NCBI GenBank assembly: GCA_012934845.2
Contig: WNNJ02001166.1
Span: 1-64,000, forward strand
DNA length: 64,000 nt
Direction of reading: 5' to 3'
From: Pomphorhynchus laevis
Lineage: Eukaryota; Acanthocephala; Palaeacanthocephala; Echinorhynchida; Pomphorhynchidae
The notes beneath the pieces were generated by a model. That model saw only the letters and a list, made by a program, of their open reading frames with translations. It did not search any database and was not told the DNA's origin. Of the stretch, positions 34,044 through 43,989 are shown piece after piece. Made by a program: the position numbers and the translations under genes. The stretch's first letter is position 1, and each line of letters begins with the position of its first letter.

Positions 34044-36904
34044 TCTCTTTCGCCACAGCACACGGTTTCCGCCTCGGTCTCCTCAACACTAGATCTATTC
34101 TCAATAAATCCGATCTTATCCTCAACCTATTCACCAAGCAATCCATCGATCTCTTCTGCCTCACCGAATCCTGGCACTCAGATTCCGACGACCTCTCCAT
34201 TCGCCGTCTGCTCTCTGCCGGTTGCTCCCTAGTCGAATCCGCCCGCCCCCTCAGCTCATGCCCTTCTAAATCCTCTAATCATGGCGGCATCGTCGCATTC
34301 GCGCGTCACCCAGCGTCTCTTCGCAAAATCAATCCCCCTTTCAGTCCTTGCTCTTTTGAATTGCTCACTTGTCGTTATTCTAACCCGATCACTCTAGATC
34401 TCGCCATTGTATACCGTCCTGGTTCATCAGCTCCTACAGCCTTATTTTTTACCGAACTCGCTGACCTCCTTTCTCATTGTTCTTTGTCCTCAATCCCTTC
34501 ACTCGTTCTAGGCGACTTCAATATCCGCCTAGACCGCCCCTCTTCCACAGATTCCATCCGCTTCATCAACATTCTATCCAACTACAATTACAAACTAATC
34601 TCCACTGCCCCCACACATATACTTGGCGGGGCACTCGACATCATCGCTGTCCCCGATCATTTTGCTGCCCACACCTCACTGTCCATCTCTGATCCTGGTC
34701 TATCCGATCACTTTCTTATCACCCTTGATCTCGCTCGCAACCACACCCCTCCTCACACACCTACAATCCTACGTCGCCCTTGGAGAAATCTTGACCTTTC
34801 CCTTCTCCGCTCTGCCTTACTCAAATCGTCTCTATCATTACCCACAATAACATATTCATCTCCTCACGATCTCGCCTTTCTTTTCGACTCTGAACTCACA
34901 TCCACTCTCGATATTCTCTTGCCCTTCAAGTCTCACCCACACCGTCGCTTGCACCGTGCCCCATGGTTTGACATCCAATGCCTACTCTCAAAGCGTCGAC
35001 TCCGCCATGCTTTTCGAGTCTATCACCGCTCTCTCAGACGCGATTTCCGCTCGATCACTCCGTCTTTCCGTGATTCCTATCTTGCTCTTCGCCGGTCTCA
35101 TCTCAACCTACTACGTACCAAATGCAACTCCTTCTGGCAGCATAAAATAATCACTTCATTCAACTCTAAGACTCTCTGGCATACTTTTAACTCAATCCTG
35201 GCTCGTTCCTCTACGCCTTGCAACATCAATGCTAATGATTATTCGTCATTTCTCCAGACTAAAGTATCCACGCTGCTCTCTCACACCCCGGTCTCCATCC
35301 TATCCCACTCTGCCCAGTCTACTCTCATCCTTCCCGAACTCTTTCATCTTCTCCCTGTATCACCTACAGAAGTATCATCTGTCCTCATGTCCTTGCCCAA
35401 CAAAACCTCACCTGCCGATCCCCTGCCTACCCACATATTAAAATCTATATGCTCATCGATATCCCCATTTCTCACAACCTTGTTTAACTCGTCCATCCGC
35501 AGTCGTATCTTCCCTTCACACTGGAAATCCGCAATCGTTCGTCCCCTCCTTAAGAAACAATCGCTCGACCCCTCCCTTCCTTCTAGCTATCGCCCCATTT
35601 CACTACTCCCTACTCTTTCTAAGCTCTTAGAACGCCTCATCTTAATACAAATCAACGCTTATCTCTCCTCATCCAATCTGTACCCTCCTTTCCAATCCGC
35701 TTTCCGCTCTAATCACTCGACAGAAATCGCATGCATAAAAGTGTACAACGACTTACTCATTTCTCGAGACAAGGCTCTATATAGTGTTCTCATCTCCCTG
35801 GACCTCTCCTCCGCATTCGACATTGTCGACCACTCCGTCCTCCTTTCTCGCCTTCGTTATGATTACGGCTTTTCTTCCTCCTCCGTAGCTTGGTTCGCCT
35901 CATATCTATCCGACCGTTCCTTTCGCGTCTGTTCTAATTCATCATCCTCCCCTCCCATCCCTATTTTTTGCGGGGTTCCACAAGGTTCAGTCCTAGGTCC
36001 CCTGCTTTTCTCTCTTTTGCTTGGCGATCTCTCTCCATTTATCAAACCTTACTCCTTTAACGTCATGCAATACGCCGATGACATTCTAATCTATGCTCAT
36101 GCACCCGCACATCGCATACACGACATCGCCATTTCTGCCTCCAACTGTCTCTCTTCTATCTACAAGCGTCTCTCCAATCTCCATCTCGTTCTAAACGCCG
36201 AAAAGTCCAAAATAATGTGGATCCTTCCCCGTAAACCAAGCATATCTCCTCCCATTGTATCTTTTGCCTCATCGATCATCCCTGTAGTCCACAATCTCAC
36301 TTTCTTAGGCTTCCATTTCGATGATCACCTTTCCCTTAAACCCTTCGTCCGTGACAAGGTCCGCTCGTCTAACTTAATTCTTCGTGACATCCGCCGTATC
36401 CGCCCCCTTATCGACTTCCGTTCTTGTATGTCTCTTCTTTCATCGCTTCTTTTTCCTAAAATCGATTACTGCCTTAGCCTTTTCGCCAATTCTCCAAAAT
36501 CCATCATCCTACCCCTACAACGAATAATCAACACCGCCGTTCGAGTGCTCTTTCGCCTCCGTCGCTTCGACCACACATCCACATATTTTGCCCAACTCTC
36601 CTGGCCCACCATCCACATCCGCATCAAACTCCGCCTTCTTCTCATTACTTTTCGTCTCATCGCTGTCGGCTCCCCATCGTTCATCAACCTTCCTTTCTTA
36701 GACGATACTCGCCCCACCTCGCTATCGCTTCGTTCCTGTCATACCCTCTTACTCCACGTTCCTAATTACTCCAACAACTACGGTCTCCGATCCTTCCTCG
36801 TCGCCGCCTCACTCGCCTGGAATCAACTCCCTCTCGACGTCCGCCGCGCTCCCTCTTTTATCACATTCAAACACCTCCTCCGTTCACACCTTCTCGACGC
36901 CTGA
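34007..36904 (+). CDS. CR1-A ORF2: endonuclease-reverse transcriptase
   Basis: 965 residues, uninterrupted. The APE endonuclease occupies about residues 20-240, with LLNTRSI, LTESWHSDSDD, AIVYRPG, LVLGDFNIRLD and LSDHFLI. The RT occupies about 480-760, with SSYRPISLLPTLSKLLE, ISLDLSSAFDIVDHSVL, CGVPQGSVLGPLLFSLLL, the catalytic MQYADDILIY, and LNAEKSKIMW. A thumb and a tail with SPSFINLPFLDDTRP follow. It nicks target DNA and reverse-transcribes the element RNA. All catalytic residues are present, so activity is possible. The start ATG lies inside the end of ORF1, implying reinitiation or a similar mechanism. Confidence 0.92.
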   Translation: MALHLSYVSSPLVSFATAHGFRLGLLNTRSILNKSDLILNLFTKQSIDLFCLTESWHSDSDDLSIRRLLSAGCSLVESARPLSSCPSKSSNHGGIVAFARHPASLRKINPPFSPCSFELLTCRYSNPITLDLAIVYRPGSSAPTALFFTELADLLSHCSLSSIPSLVLGDFNIRLDRPSSTDSIRFINILSNYNYKLISTAPTHILGGALDIIAVPDHFAAHTSLSISDPGLSDHFLITLDLARNHTPPHTPTILRRPWRNLDLSLLRSALLKSSLSLPTITYSSPHDLAFLFDSELTSTLDILLPFKSHPHRRLHRAPWFDIQCLLSKRRLRHAFRVYHRSLRRDFRSITPSFRDSYLALRRSHLNLLRTKCNSFWQHKIITSFNSKTLWHTFNSILARSSTPCNINANDYSSFLQTKVSTLLSHTPVSILSHSAQSTLILPELFHLLPVSPTEVSSVLMSLPNKTSPADPLPTHILKSICSSISPFLTTLFNSSIRSRIFPSHWKSAIVRPLLKKQSLDPSLPSSYRPISLLPTLSKLLERLILIQINAYLSSSNLYPPFQSAFRSNHSTEIACIKVYNDLLISRDKALYSVLISLDLSSAFDIVDHSVLLSRLRYDYGFSSSSVAWFASYLSDRSFRVCSNSSSSPPIPIFCGVPQGSVLGPLLFSLLLGDLSPFIKPYSFNVMQYADDILIYAHAPAHRIHDIAISASNCLSSIYKRLSNLHLVLNAEKSKIMWILPRKPSISPPIVSFASSIIPVVHNLTFLGFHFDDHLSLKPFVRDKVRSSNLILRDIRRIRPLIDFRSCMSLLSSLLFPKIDYCLSLFANSPKSIILPLQRIINTAVRVLFRLRRFDHTSTYFAQLSWPTIHIRIKLRLLLITFRLIAVGSPSFINLPFLDDTRPTSLSLRSCHTLLLHVPNYSNNYGLRSFLVAASLAWNQLPLDVRRAPSFITFKHLLRSHLLDA

Positions 36905-37124
36905 TTCACAGTTTTGTTTTTGTTGTGGTCATGTAAGCGTGCGCTGGCACGCATTTGCCACTTTAAAATAAATCTTTTTTTTTACAAAAGAATGACATTG
37001 ACTAATTTAAAGCAATAAACAAAGAATTTCCGTAACTTAAATTGTATTAAAATTATTGCTTACTACTATCACCAACGAGATTTCTTATCCATAGATAGAT
37101 CATTATTACACTTGCGTAGAATGA

Positions 37125-37400
37125 ACATCATAATAGATGTAACTAATGGATGTAACGTCGAATCGTGATACATACGTTCTGAGTTCTAATCCGATCAGCA
37201 CCAGTATACGGAGTAAGCAGATTATAAGGGTCGAAACGTGAAATGTAGGTCCGGATCAGCAGCTGATGAGATTCACCAGGCTAATTAGTAGCGTCCTGTA
37301 GTGTCACGAAAATAGGAACAATACCTGTGAGGATAATATCGTGCCACAATCAGAAGAATTTCAGCTCATAGATACAATCAAGTTAAATTAAAATCATTCA
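37125..37400 (+). mobile_element. tRNA-headed SINE, copy 1
   Basis: The head keeps a B box (GAGTTCTAATCC) and ends in ATCAGCACCAG. The body continues with GGGTCGAAACGTGAAATGTA, then CAGCAGCTGATGAGATTCAC, and ends GTGCCACAATCAGAAG. It matches copy 2 (37535) at roughly 80% over about 215 bp. A weak, circularly permuted hammerhead-like core is discussed in the findings. Confidence 0.65.
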
Positions 37401-37534
37401 TTGCAAGTGGCAGCATGAAAAACTGTGTTCCGGCTAGCGGATCACACAAATAGGTAGGTTTCTAATAAATCGTTAGAATACGATCCCCTACCGAAAGTAA
37501 TATACATCAATGTATATCTACACCACTGGAGCAG

Positions 37535-37770
37535 CCAGCCTAGTAGATGTAGCGTTGAATCGCGATACAGACGTCCTAAGTTCCAATCCAATCAGCACCA
37601 GTGTACGGAGTAAGCAGATAATAAGGGTCGAAACGTGAAATGTAGGTCTGGGTCAGCAGCTGATGAGACTCACCCGGACTGATTAGTAGTGTCCTGTTGT
37701 ATCAAGAATAGGAACAGTGTAACTGTTAGGATAATGTCGTGCCACAATCAGAATAAAACATCAAAGTTCA
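37535..37770 (+). mobile_element. tRNA-headed SINE, copy 2
   Basis: The better-preserved head reads CAGCCTAGTAGATGTAGCG (A box) and AGTTCCAATCC (B box), about 30 nt apart, then ATCAGCACCA. This is a tRNA-like promoter region. The body parallels copy 1 and ends GTGCCACAATCAGAAT. The copies are in direct orientation, 412 bp apart. Confidence 0.7.
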
Positions 37771-38440
37771 AATATTCATTATTTAACATGGGCCCGTGAG
37801 GACATGGATATGTGCCTGGTTTGGCATTGATTCCAACGTCCCCAACACCCTCTTCGAAGTAGAGTTCAATTACGCGGTTCAAATGTTCTTCGAGGGCATT
37901 CATGACTAATGCTTTCCTCATGAAGAGGCATAAACACCAGGCAGCATTCTATATATCTTCATCAAACCAAGATATAGAACCGAATTATTCTCGCAATATT
38001 CAAAGTCGCTACGTATGCCCAGTCATCCTATGTGTGACGACAAACTTCAACAACGATAAACGCGTTTAGCTATTACGGAACTCATCAGTACCGTGACTTC
38101 AACAATCATCCATAGGCACCTTAACACACGCTTGAACAGTGTTTAAAGCTCGAAAAACAGAACTACCCTTAATCTGAATCATCAGAGCAACATATTATAT
38201 ATAATATGAATATATATTGGATTTTTTACGAAAGCATAAAAGTTTGATTCGAGGTGACTCTCTATCTTCTTATATTAGAACGTCACTCCAGTGACGAATA
38301 TGTCTATGCAACATATTGATGTGCGTGGCTTTCGATTATATAAAAGCCTAATGTCCTTGTTTAAACAAAAGTTTAAGTTTGATTTAGAGTTTAATTTTTG
38401 GACCCACGATTAGTTTTAGCAAACCGGTTTATACTACGCC
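37771..38440. other. Interval without a supported gene
   Basis: No convincing frame or element. A TATATAAAAG stretch near 38336 resembles a TATA box but is followed by no supported gene. Confidence 0.3.
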
Positions 38441-38503
38441 GTTCAGCAATCTCTAGTTACTGTAAGACTCTAGAGATTGCTGAACTACAAGTGAAACTTG
38501 TAG
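38441..38503. repeat. Two adjacent perfect hairpins
   Basis: GTTCAGCAATCTCTAG (38441-38456) pairs perfectly with CTAGAGATTGCTGAAC (38470-38485) around a 13-nt loop. It is followed at once by CTACAAG-TGAAA-CTTGTAG (38485-38503). Both stems are perfect, which suggests either recent origin or constraint. The interval 38504-39589 has nothing else I can support. Confidence 0.7.
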
Positions 38504-39702
38504 AAACTACGAAACCTATTTTGCTCATTAGACATTTATTTGGCTTTTATAAAGTGATTTATATTGACCATTTACAAGTTCTGCGTTACTGTTGTCTTAT
38601 TAGTTCAGCTCAGATATATTTTTGCATCAGAGTATATCATGTATAAATACATTAACTTCATTAGGTTATTTTCACGCGGGCATTAAATTATTATTTTATA
38701 ATATGAAATAATTTTATTTTTACCGTTTTATCTTCTTTAGTTATCATATATGCAACATTCTTACGGTTACGTTGATGGCATAATCAAATCGCTTTCTACG
38801 GATTGCAAAGCGATCCATAGATCGCTACGAGCGATCCTCAAATCGCTCCGGAAGATCCACAATTCGCTCAGATATGTCCACTTAAACGTCATCTCTGCAT
38901 AAAATGTGGTTTATTATGTTTCAAATTTAATAATAAGATATTTTAAAAAATATAATTTAAACTTGAGTTTTGAAACCAGCATGCACCACAATAAAATAGG
39001 TGGTCCAAACAATTTTTTGGTGTTGAATGCGGGTTCATTCGAAAATATAAATTTGTGTGATTCTTCAACTAAAAAATATCTATGTATTTTGCATAAAAAT
39101 AAATTGATATAATTAACACAACACATTCATTAAACATTAATTAAGACAGCTAACAAATGCAATATAAAGTTGCTAAAGTATCATTTCTATATTTAATTGT
39201 ATGCTTTAATATAATATAAAAATTTAATATAATATCTTTTAAATGCTTTAATATACTTTCATATTCTTTAAAATGCTACCAACTGCTAGCTATTCTTGAA
39301 TTTCTTAAAATCTAGCAGGAATGATTTTATAGGTATAATCAACAAATAATATTTATGTAAATCACACACCAAAGAATCCCTGTAGAGGAAAATAATATCG
39401 ACATTTTCGATGTCCGGATGGAAGACGTCATAAAATATCAAATCATTTCAACGAATTATAGAAGACATTAAAAATATATTTTAGTTAAAATAATTGTTTT
39501 TGCTTTGATAATTTTTAAAATCAACGCATTAATTATGAATAATAAAAAATAATAAATGACTGCTATTGAATAAAATGAATTTAACATTTTAATTATTATT
39601 ATCAATAGACAACAAAGTGAGCAGCAAGGCTCATTACAAGTTGCGTCACAATCAGAAAAAGTAAATGTAGAAAATGAAAATGTAGAGTGTACTTTCTATT
39701 GT

Positions 39703-41289
39703 TCATATGTTCTCTGACTCGATCTTCGTCTTCAAGAAGGGATCTTCCTCCAGATTTCGTTTAAAAGAAGCCAGATTCGAGGATGCTACTGTTGTGTCAG
39801 CAAGGTGGTTCCAAGTATTAACGATTCGTTGGAAGTATAGGGATGTTCGTTTGTAGCGTAATCGTTGTGTTTTTAGCATGAACTGATGACCACGAAGTGA
39901 GGTTATATCGCGCGTATGCATTAGCGATCTGAGTGGATGGCGATTGTCGTGTAAAATCTGCCAGGCTAGGCACAGGTCCGCCTTGTCGCGTAGATACTGA
40001 AGCGATCTCATTCCCAAACTCGAGAGCCGATCTTGATATTCCATATGTCTAACCGCTTTTACCATTTTAGTTGCTGATCGGAATACAGACTCTAGATTAT
40101 AACGTTCTCGTAAGGTGATTGGGTAACAAGCTGGCGAAGCATATAGGAGGATGCTCAAAATAAGTGCTTGTGAGATTGTTTTAAAGCATGAGATGTCAAT
40201 ATGAACAAGAGCTCGGCGAATCAGGCCGATGACTCTTCTCACTTTGGAACATGTAGTGTCAGTATGTAAACGTGTCGATAAGTTAGAACATACATAAACA
40301 CCTAAATCCCTGTATGAGTTCGTCCTAAGAATAACACTGTTGTTTATATGATAAATATGAGCTGACTCGGCCGGACGTCTTGATATACAAATGTAGGCAC
40401 ACTTTTTCAAATTGAATTTTAACCCGTTCAAAATCGACCAGTCATTTATGGTGTTAATATCATACTGCAAGATGTCAACATCTGAGTCCAAGAATATGGG
40501 GCGCCAAATTTTTAAATCATCAGCATAAAGAACACACTCAGATCTAAGTTTAGGAATGAGGTCGTTAATGTATATGCTGAAAAGAACTGGACCGAGTATA
40601 GTTCCCTGAGGTACTCCAAGATTTGTAGGGAAGCGATCAGATAATTCGTCGTTTACCCTTACGAAGCAATGACGGTCAGACAGAAATTCAATAATCCAGC
40701 GAACTAAACACTCATCAAGGTTGATATTACGCAGTTTTTGAATTAAATTAGCATGAAGGACTGTATCAAATGCCTTAGAGAAGTCGAAGAAGATGGCGTC
40801 AACCGGAATACCAGAATCATAATATCTGGTCCAGCTATCGTGTGATAACAACAAATTCGTTAGCGTTGAATGATTTTTTCGAAAACCATGTTGTTCAGGG
40901 GCTAGAATATGGTTCGTTTCTAGGTGAGTGGTGACTTTTCGCAGAAGTAAGCGTTCCAGTACGCGACAGCAGACACATGTGAGGCTAATCGGTCTGTAGT
41001 TACAGATGTCAGAACGAGACCCCTGTTTTAATATTGGGCAGATAATAGAGCGCTTCCAGTCTGAGGGAATCTTTCCTAGCACAAGTGTTGCACAGAAGAT
41101 ATTATATAGAGGTAGGTATATGATGTCAGCTAGGTTGCGAAGATATGCTGACGGCAATAGATCCGGACCAGCACTTAATGTGCATTTCAGACGGGACAAC
41201 TCGCTGTACACTAAGTCAGGTCTAATGAAGTTATCAAGGTCAGAAGTAGTATTAGCTACCAAACAATACAAACTGTCAGTTTGGAGCAT
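39703..41289 (-). CDS. CR1-B ORF2, reverse transcriptase half
   Basis: 528 residues covering the whole RT: LKCTLSAGPDLLPSAYL, NYRPISLTCVCCRVLERLLL, IFFDFSKAFDTVLHANLI, LGVPQGTILGPVLFSIYIND, catalytic LYADDLKIW, FNLKKCAYICI and a C-terminal tail (LRGHQFMLKTQRLRYKRTSL). All catalytic residues are present. It overlaps the endonuclease frame by 14 nt in a different frame, so either one indel or ribosomal frameshifting separates the halves. An indel is the simpler reading. Confidence 0.88.
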   Translation of the reverse strand: MLQTDSLYCLVANTTSDLDNFIRPDLVYSELSRLKCTLSAGPDLLPSAYLRNLADIIYLPLYNIFCATLVLGKIPSDWKRSIICPILKQGSRSDICNYRPISLTCVCCRVLERLLLRKVTTHLETNHILAPEQHGFRKNHSTLTNLLLSHDSWTRYYDSGIPVDAIFFDFSKAFDTVLHANLIQKLRNINLDECLVRWIIEFLSDRHCFVRVNDELSDRFPTNLGVPQGTILGPVLFSIYINDLIPKLRSECVLYADDLKIWRPIFLDSDVDILQYDINTINDWSILNGLKFNLKKCAYICISRRPAESAHIYHINNSVILRTNSYRDLGVYVCSNLSTRLHTDTTCSKVRRVIGLIRRALVHIDISCFKTISQALILSILLYASPACYPITLRERYNLESVFRSATKMVKAVRHMEYQDRLSSLGMRSLQYLRDKADLCLAWQILHDNRHPLRSLMHTRDITSLRGHQFMLKTQRLRYKRTSLYFQRIVNTWNHLADTTVASSNLASFKRNLEEDPFLKTKIESENI

Positions 41290-42664
41290 TCAGTGACGAA
41301 TTCAGCGATGTTAAGTGTGTGCCGAATACATTCGCAATTTCCTTTGAGTCCAATACCAAATAACCTTGGCTATCGAGAATAGAGGAGAACGTGTTAGCTA
41401 TACGTTTTCTTGATGAAATGTATTTGAAGAGTGAGCCAGGATCACGACGACATCGTTGGGATAAATTCTTTTCAAAGATTACTCTCGTACGTCTCTTCAA
41501 GGATGTTACCCTGTTTCTATACTGTCGGTATTGCTCAAAACTAGAGTTACCTGCTTTATAATTACAATATGCCTTGCGTCGTCGAGCCAGTGCTTGTTTG
41601 AGTTCTCGATTAAACCAACGAGGAGATAAGCCGACGTCAGTTTGACGTACAATTGGAGCGTAGCGGGTAAGTATTGAATACAAGGTGTCTTTGAAAAACA
41701 GCCAGGCGGAATCAATACCCACAGTATAAGCATCAGGCCACGAAACGGTAGAAAGGAACTCCTTTATTTTGTTGTAGTCGGCTTTAAAAGGGTTGAATCT
41801 ATTAACAAAGGAATTATATATAGGGATACTAATTCCAAGATCTATTAATAAGGTGACATGATCAGAACAACCAACTGGATCCAAGTGATTAACGCTAGTG
41901 ACAATATGTCCTGGAGCAGACAAAACCAGATCAAGAAGAGAACGAGACGTAGAAGATATTCTGGTAAATCCATTGACATGTTGGGTAAGGTATAGATCAT
42001 TGATTGTTTGAAGTAACACAATCGAACCAAAGTCAGACGGCGAATTAAAACTGTATGTATTCCAATCTATTGTAGGCATGTTAAAGTCACCAACAACCAA
42101 TATTGGCTTATTAGGGTCCGATAGCTGGTATAAACGTTGCACGATGCTATCAGTGCATGAAGTAGGGCTGCGGTAAACGACTACAAGTATCAAGGAGAAT
42201 GGCCGGTATAATCTGACCGCTAAAAGTTCGTTTGAAGTTAGGGGGTCGTTAAAAGTTTCTACGACACGGAACTTTATTGTGTCACGTATATATAGTAATA
42301 TACCACCACCCTGTTTAGCTATTCTATCGCTGCGGCACGCATTATATCCTTTCAACAAAATTTCATTATCGGAGATAGAAGGGTTTAGCCACGATTCCGT
42401 AAAAGCTGCAATTATCGGTTGATGGTCGTGAATCAGTAATCCAATCTCATCAATTTTATTTAACACACTACGCACATTAGAGTATAGAATTTGGTGGGAA
42501 GCTTTGTTTATTGTACATCTAGATGACGAACTCTTTTGAGTTCCCGACTTGAACAAGGCAATAGAGTTTCTTATGAAATTTTGGTAGATGCACTCTGTAG
42601 GCATGCGGTCGGCGTCGGAGCACGCTGGGAAGCAATATTTGCTTTGTTCAAAAGACCTTGCCAA
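41276..42664 (-). CDS. CR1-B ORF2, endonuclease half
   Basis: 462 residues. The APE endonuclease has ILYSNVRSVLNKIDE, AAFTESWLNPSISD, GGGILLYIRD, LVVVYRSPTSC, ILVVGDFNMPTIDW, LLDLVLSA and CSDHVTLL in order. A linker follows (SPRWFNRELKQALARRRKAY, then CRRDPGSLFKYISSR). The frame ends at 41276, just before the RT fingers, where the RT frame takes over. Confidence 0.85.
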   Translation of the reverse strand: MARSFEQSKYCFPACSDADRMPTECIYQNFIRNSIALFKSGTQKSSSSRCTINKASHQILYSNVRSVLNKIDEIGLLIHDHQPIIAAFTESWLNPSISDNEILLKGYNACRSDRIAKQGGGILLYIRDTIKFRVVETFNDPLTSNELLAVRLYRPFSLILVVVYRSPTSCTDSIVQRLYQLSDPNKPILVVGDFNMPTIDWNTYSFNSPSDFGSIVLLQTINDLYLTQHVNGFTRISSTSRSLLDLVLSAPGHIVTSVNHLDPVGCSDHVTLLIDLGISIPIYNSFVNRFNPFKADYNKIKEFLSTVSWPDAYTVGIDSAWLFFKDTLYSILTRYAPIVRQTDVGLSPRWFNRELKQALARRRKAYCNYKAGNSSFEQYRQYRNRVTSLKRRTRVIFEKNLSQRCRRDPGSLFKYISSRKRIANTFSSILDSQGYLVLDSKEIANVFGTHLTSLNSSLNAPN

Positions 42665-43872
42665 CGGATGTGGAGGCGCCGCCGCACTACCTGAAAATTC
42701 TGAATTGTTAGGTTGTTTTCACCATGTGCCAGTCTTTGAGCTAGTTCCGATTTTGCCATTGATAAACGTGTACGATCAGCGGGGTCCAGGTCTCTAAGAA
42801 TACGGGTGCCGGAACCTTTCAGGTGAAATGAGTTACGATGTATGAGCTGCACAATTTCACATGAAGTAAACACAATTTTGAGGAGGCGTGGTCGATCGTT
42901 GACGGACGAAGGAGCACGACCTAGCCGGAAGACAGCTTTGAGACGCATATCTCTCACAGCTTCACAAGATGATGATCCATTTAAGACAGTCGTTAGAATG
43001 GATCTGACATGTATTAAGTCATCATCAAGTCTGGCCTGATTGTTTAGGGCATCGGACTCCTTAATGTTAGCAATTAAAATGCATTTGTTTCTATCACAAA
43101 CAGCATTTGAACGGGGTCTGTTTGAGCAACCAGTACTATGTACAAGGGTACGATTGTGCTTTTCGTGAAAATCATTAATACAATCTACCTTAACAGGTTG
43201 CGTGTTATGAGATAGTTGGTTTATACGAATTGCGGGAGTTTGCGATCTATCAAATGACCGGGTATGCAAAGTTTTGTCGTTGTTTATAGCCGTTTCAGTC
43301 ATATAACTGGTCGGTCGTATTACAAGAGGCACACCATTGTTAACCGAAACCGTCTGTTCGCCAATATTCTTAGACATATTTTGATCTCTTCCGGGAATGT
43401 CATCACAAAAAATCGATTGGTTGCAAACAGTATGTCGAACAGTATCATTTGATTGGCTTGTAGAACGATTTGGAACATGACGTGACACTGAGTCTAGCTG
43501 GGCATATGAACTATTTGGTGATGGTAGCCTGTTACCCGTTAGCAACGAACATACTTGTCTCTGAAGTTCGAGAACGTTTGTCTGTAAAGTAGCTGCGCAA
43601 AATCCACAAATAAAATCTTTATCAAGGAAATTGACAGGTAGTTGACGTGGTATCCACACAGTGGTCCAAACAGGACATTGTGAATTAGAACATTTAATGT
43701 CACGGTGACTACTTCCGTCTGTAGATGATATGTCCTGGGAGATATCAACAGAATTGGCCTGCAAGGCTTGCTCGTCTTTGGACCGACTTTCATGTTGTCT
43801 TACTGAACGCTCACTGTCATCATCTCGCTTAGAAGGAACAACAGCTGCTTTACGTGGTCGACCTCTTGTCAT
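42571..43872 (-). CDS. CR1-B ORF1 protein (PHD-like finger)
   Basis: 433 residues starting MTRGRPRKAAVV, an AT-hook-like basic start. A PHD-like finger follows: CSNSQCPVWTTVW, then FLDKDFICGFC, then a coiled-coil-like helix (LQTNVLELQRQVCSLL). The C-terminal conserved block includes NKCILIANI, then LIHVRSILTTVL, then FRLGRAPSSVNDRPRLLKI, then TRILRDLDPADRTRL. It is homologous to the ORF1 proteins of CR1-A and CR1-C. It overlaps the ORF2 start by 94 nt. Confidence 0.85.
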   Translation of the reverse strand: MTRGRPRKAAVVPSKRDDDSERSVRQHESRSKDEQALQANSVDISQDISSTDGSSHRDIKCSNSQCPVWTTVWIPRQLPVNFLDKDFICGFCAATLQTNVLELQRQVCSLLTGNRLPSPNSSYAQLDSVSRHVPNRSTSQSNDTVRHTVCNQSIFCDDIPGRDQNMSKNIGEQTVSVNNGVPLVIRPTSYMTETAINNDKTLHTRSFDRSQTPAIRINQLSHNTQPVKVDCINDFHEKHNRTLVHSTGCSNRPRSNAVCDRNKCILIANIKESDALNNQARLDDDLIHVRSILTTVLNGSSSCEAVRDMRLKAVFRLGRAPSSVNDRPRLLKIVFTSCEIVQLIHRNSFHLKGSGTRILRDLDPADRTRLSMAKSELAQRLAHGENNLTIQNFQVVRRRLHIRWQGLLNKANIASQRAPTPTACLQSASTKIS

Positions 43873-43989
43873 TTGTAATTTCGTTCCTCGTTGTTTTGTG
43901 TTCCTCGTTTGTATTTACTTTAGATCTCAAATGTAAGTAGTTTATTAAGCAGCCAAGAAAGTTCAAATTAAATTTTAATTATTAAATGC

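Larger units (their letters stand above)
32395..36985 (+). mobile_element. CR1-A: complete CR1-like retrotransposon
   Basis: A 5' leader with tandem 29-nt repeats is followed by two overlapping complete ORFs and a short 3' tail. The tail holds a hairpin (GCGTGC-GCTG-GCACGC inside GTGG/CCAC) and ends in AAAATAAAT. The leader shares TACAATCTAAAGTAAATACA with the leader of CR1-C at 47749. Fragments with the same 3' tail occur at 1862, 45275, 46318, 53470 and 56176. The element is much richer in C than its surroundings (codons end mostly in C or T). No disabling mutation was seen. Confidence 0.85.
39590..43880 (-). mobile_element. CR1-B: nearly complete CR1-like retrotransposon
   Basis: On - the element has ORF1, ORF2 and a short 3' tail that ends GTTGTCTATTGATAATAATAAT. 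The same 3' tail recurs at 45057 and 45548. Trinucleotide ATA/ATT ends of this kind are typical of CR1/L2-like elements. ORF1 is intact. ORF2 is split into two frames that overlap by 14 nt. Confidence 0.8.

Noticed and set aside
38398-38646. 82-residue open frame near the double hairpin
   Set aside because: It starts at TTG rather than ATG, has no family resemblance and runs through two perfect hairpins.
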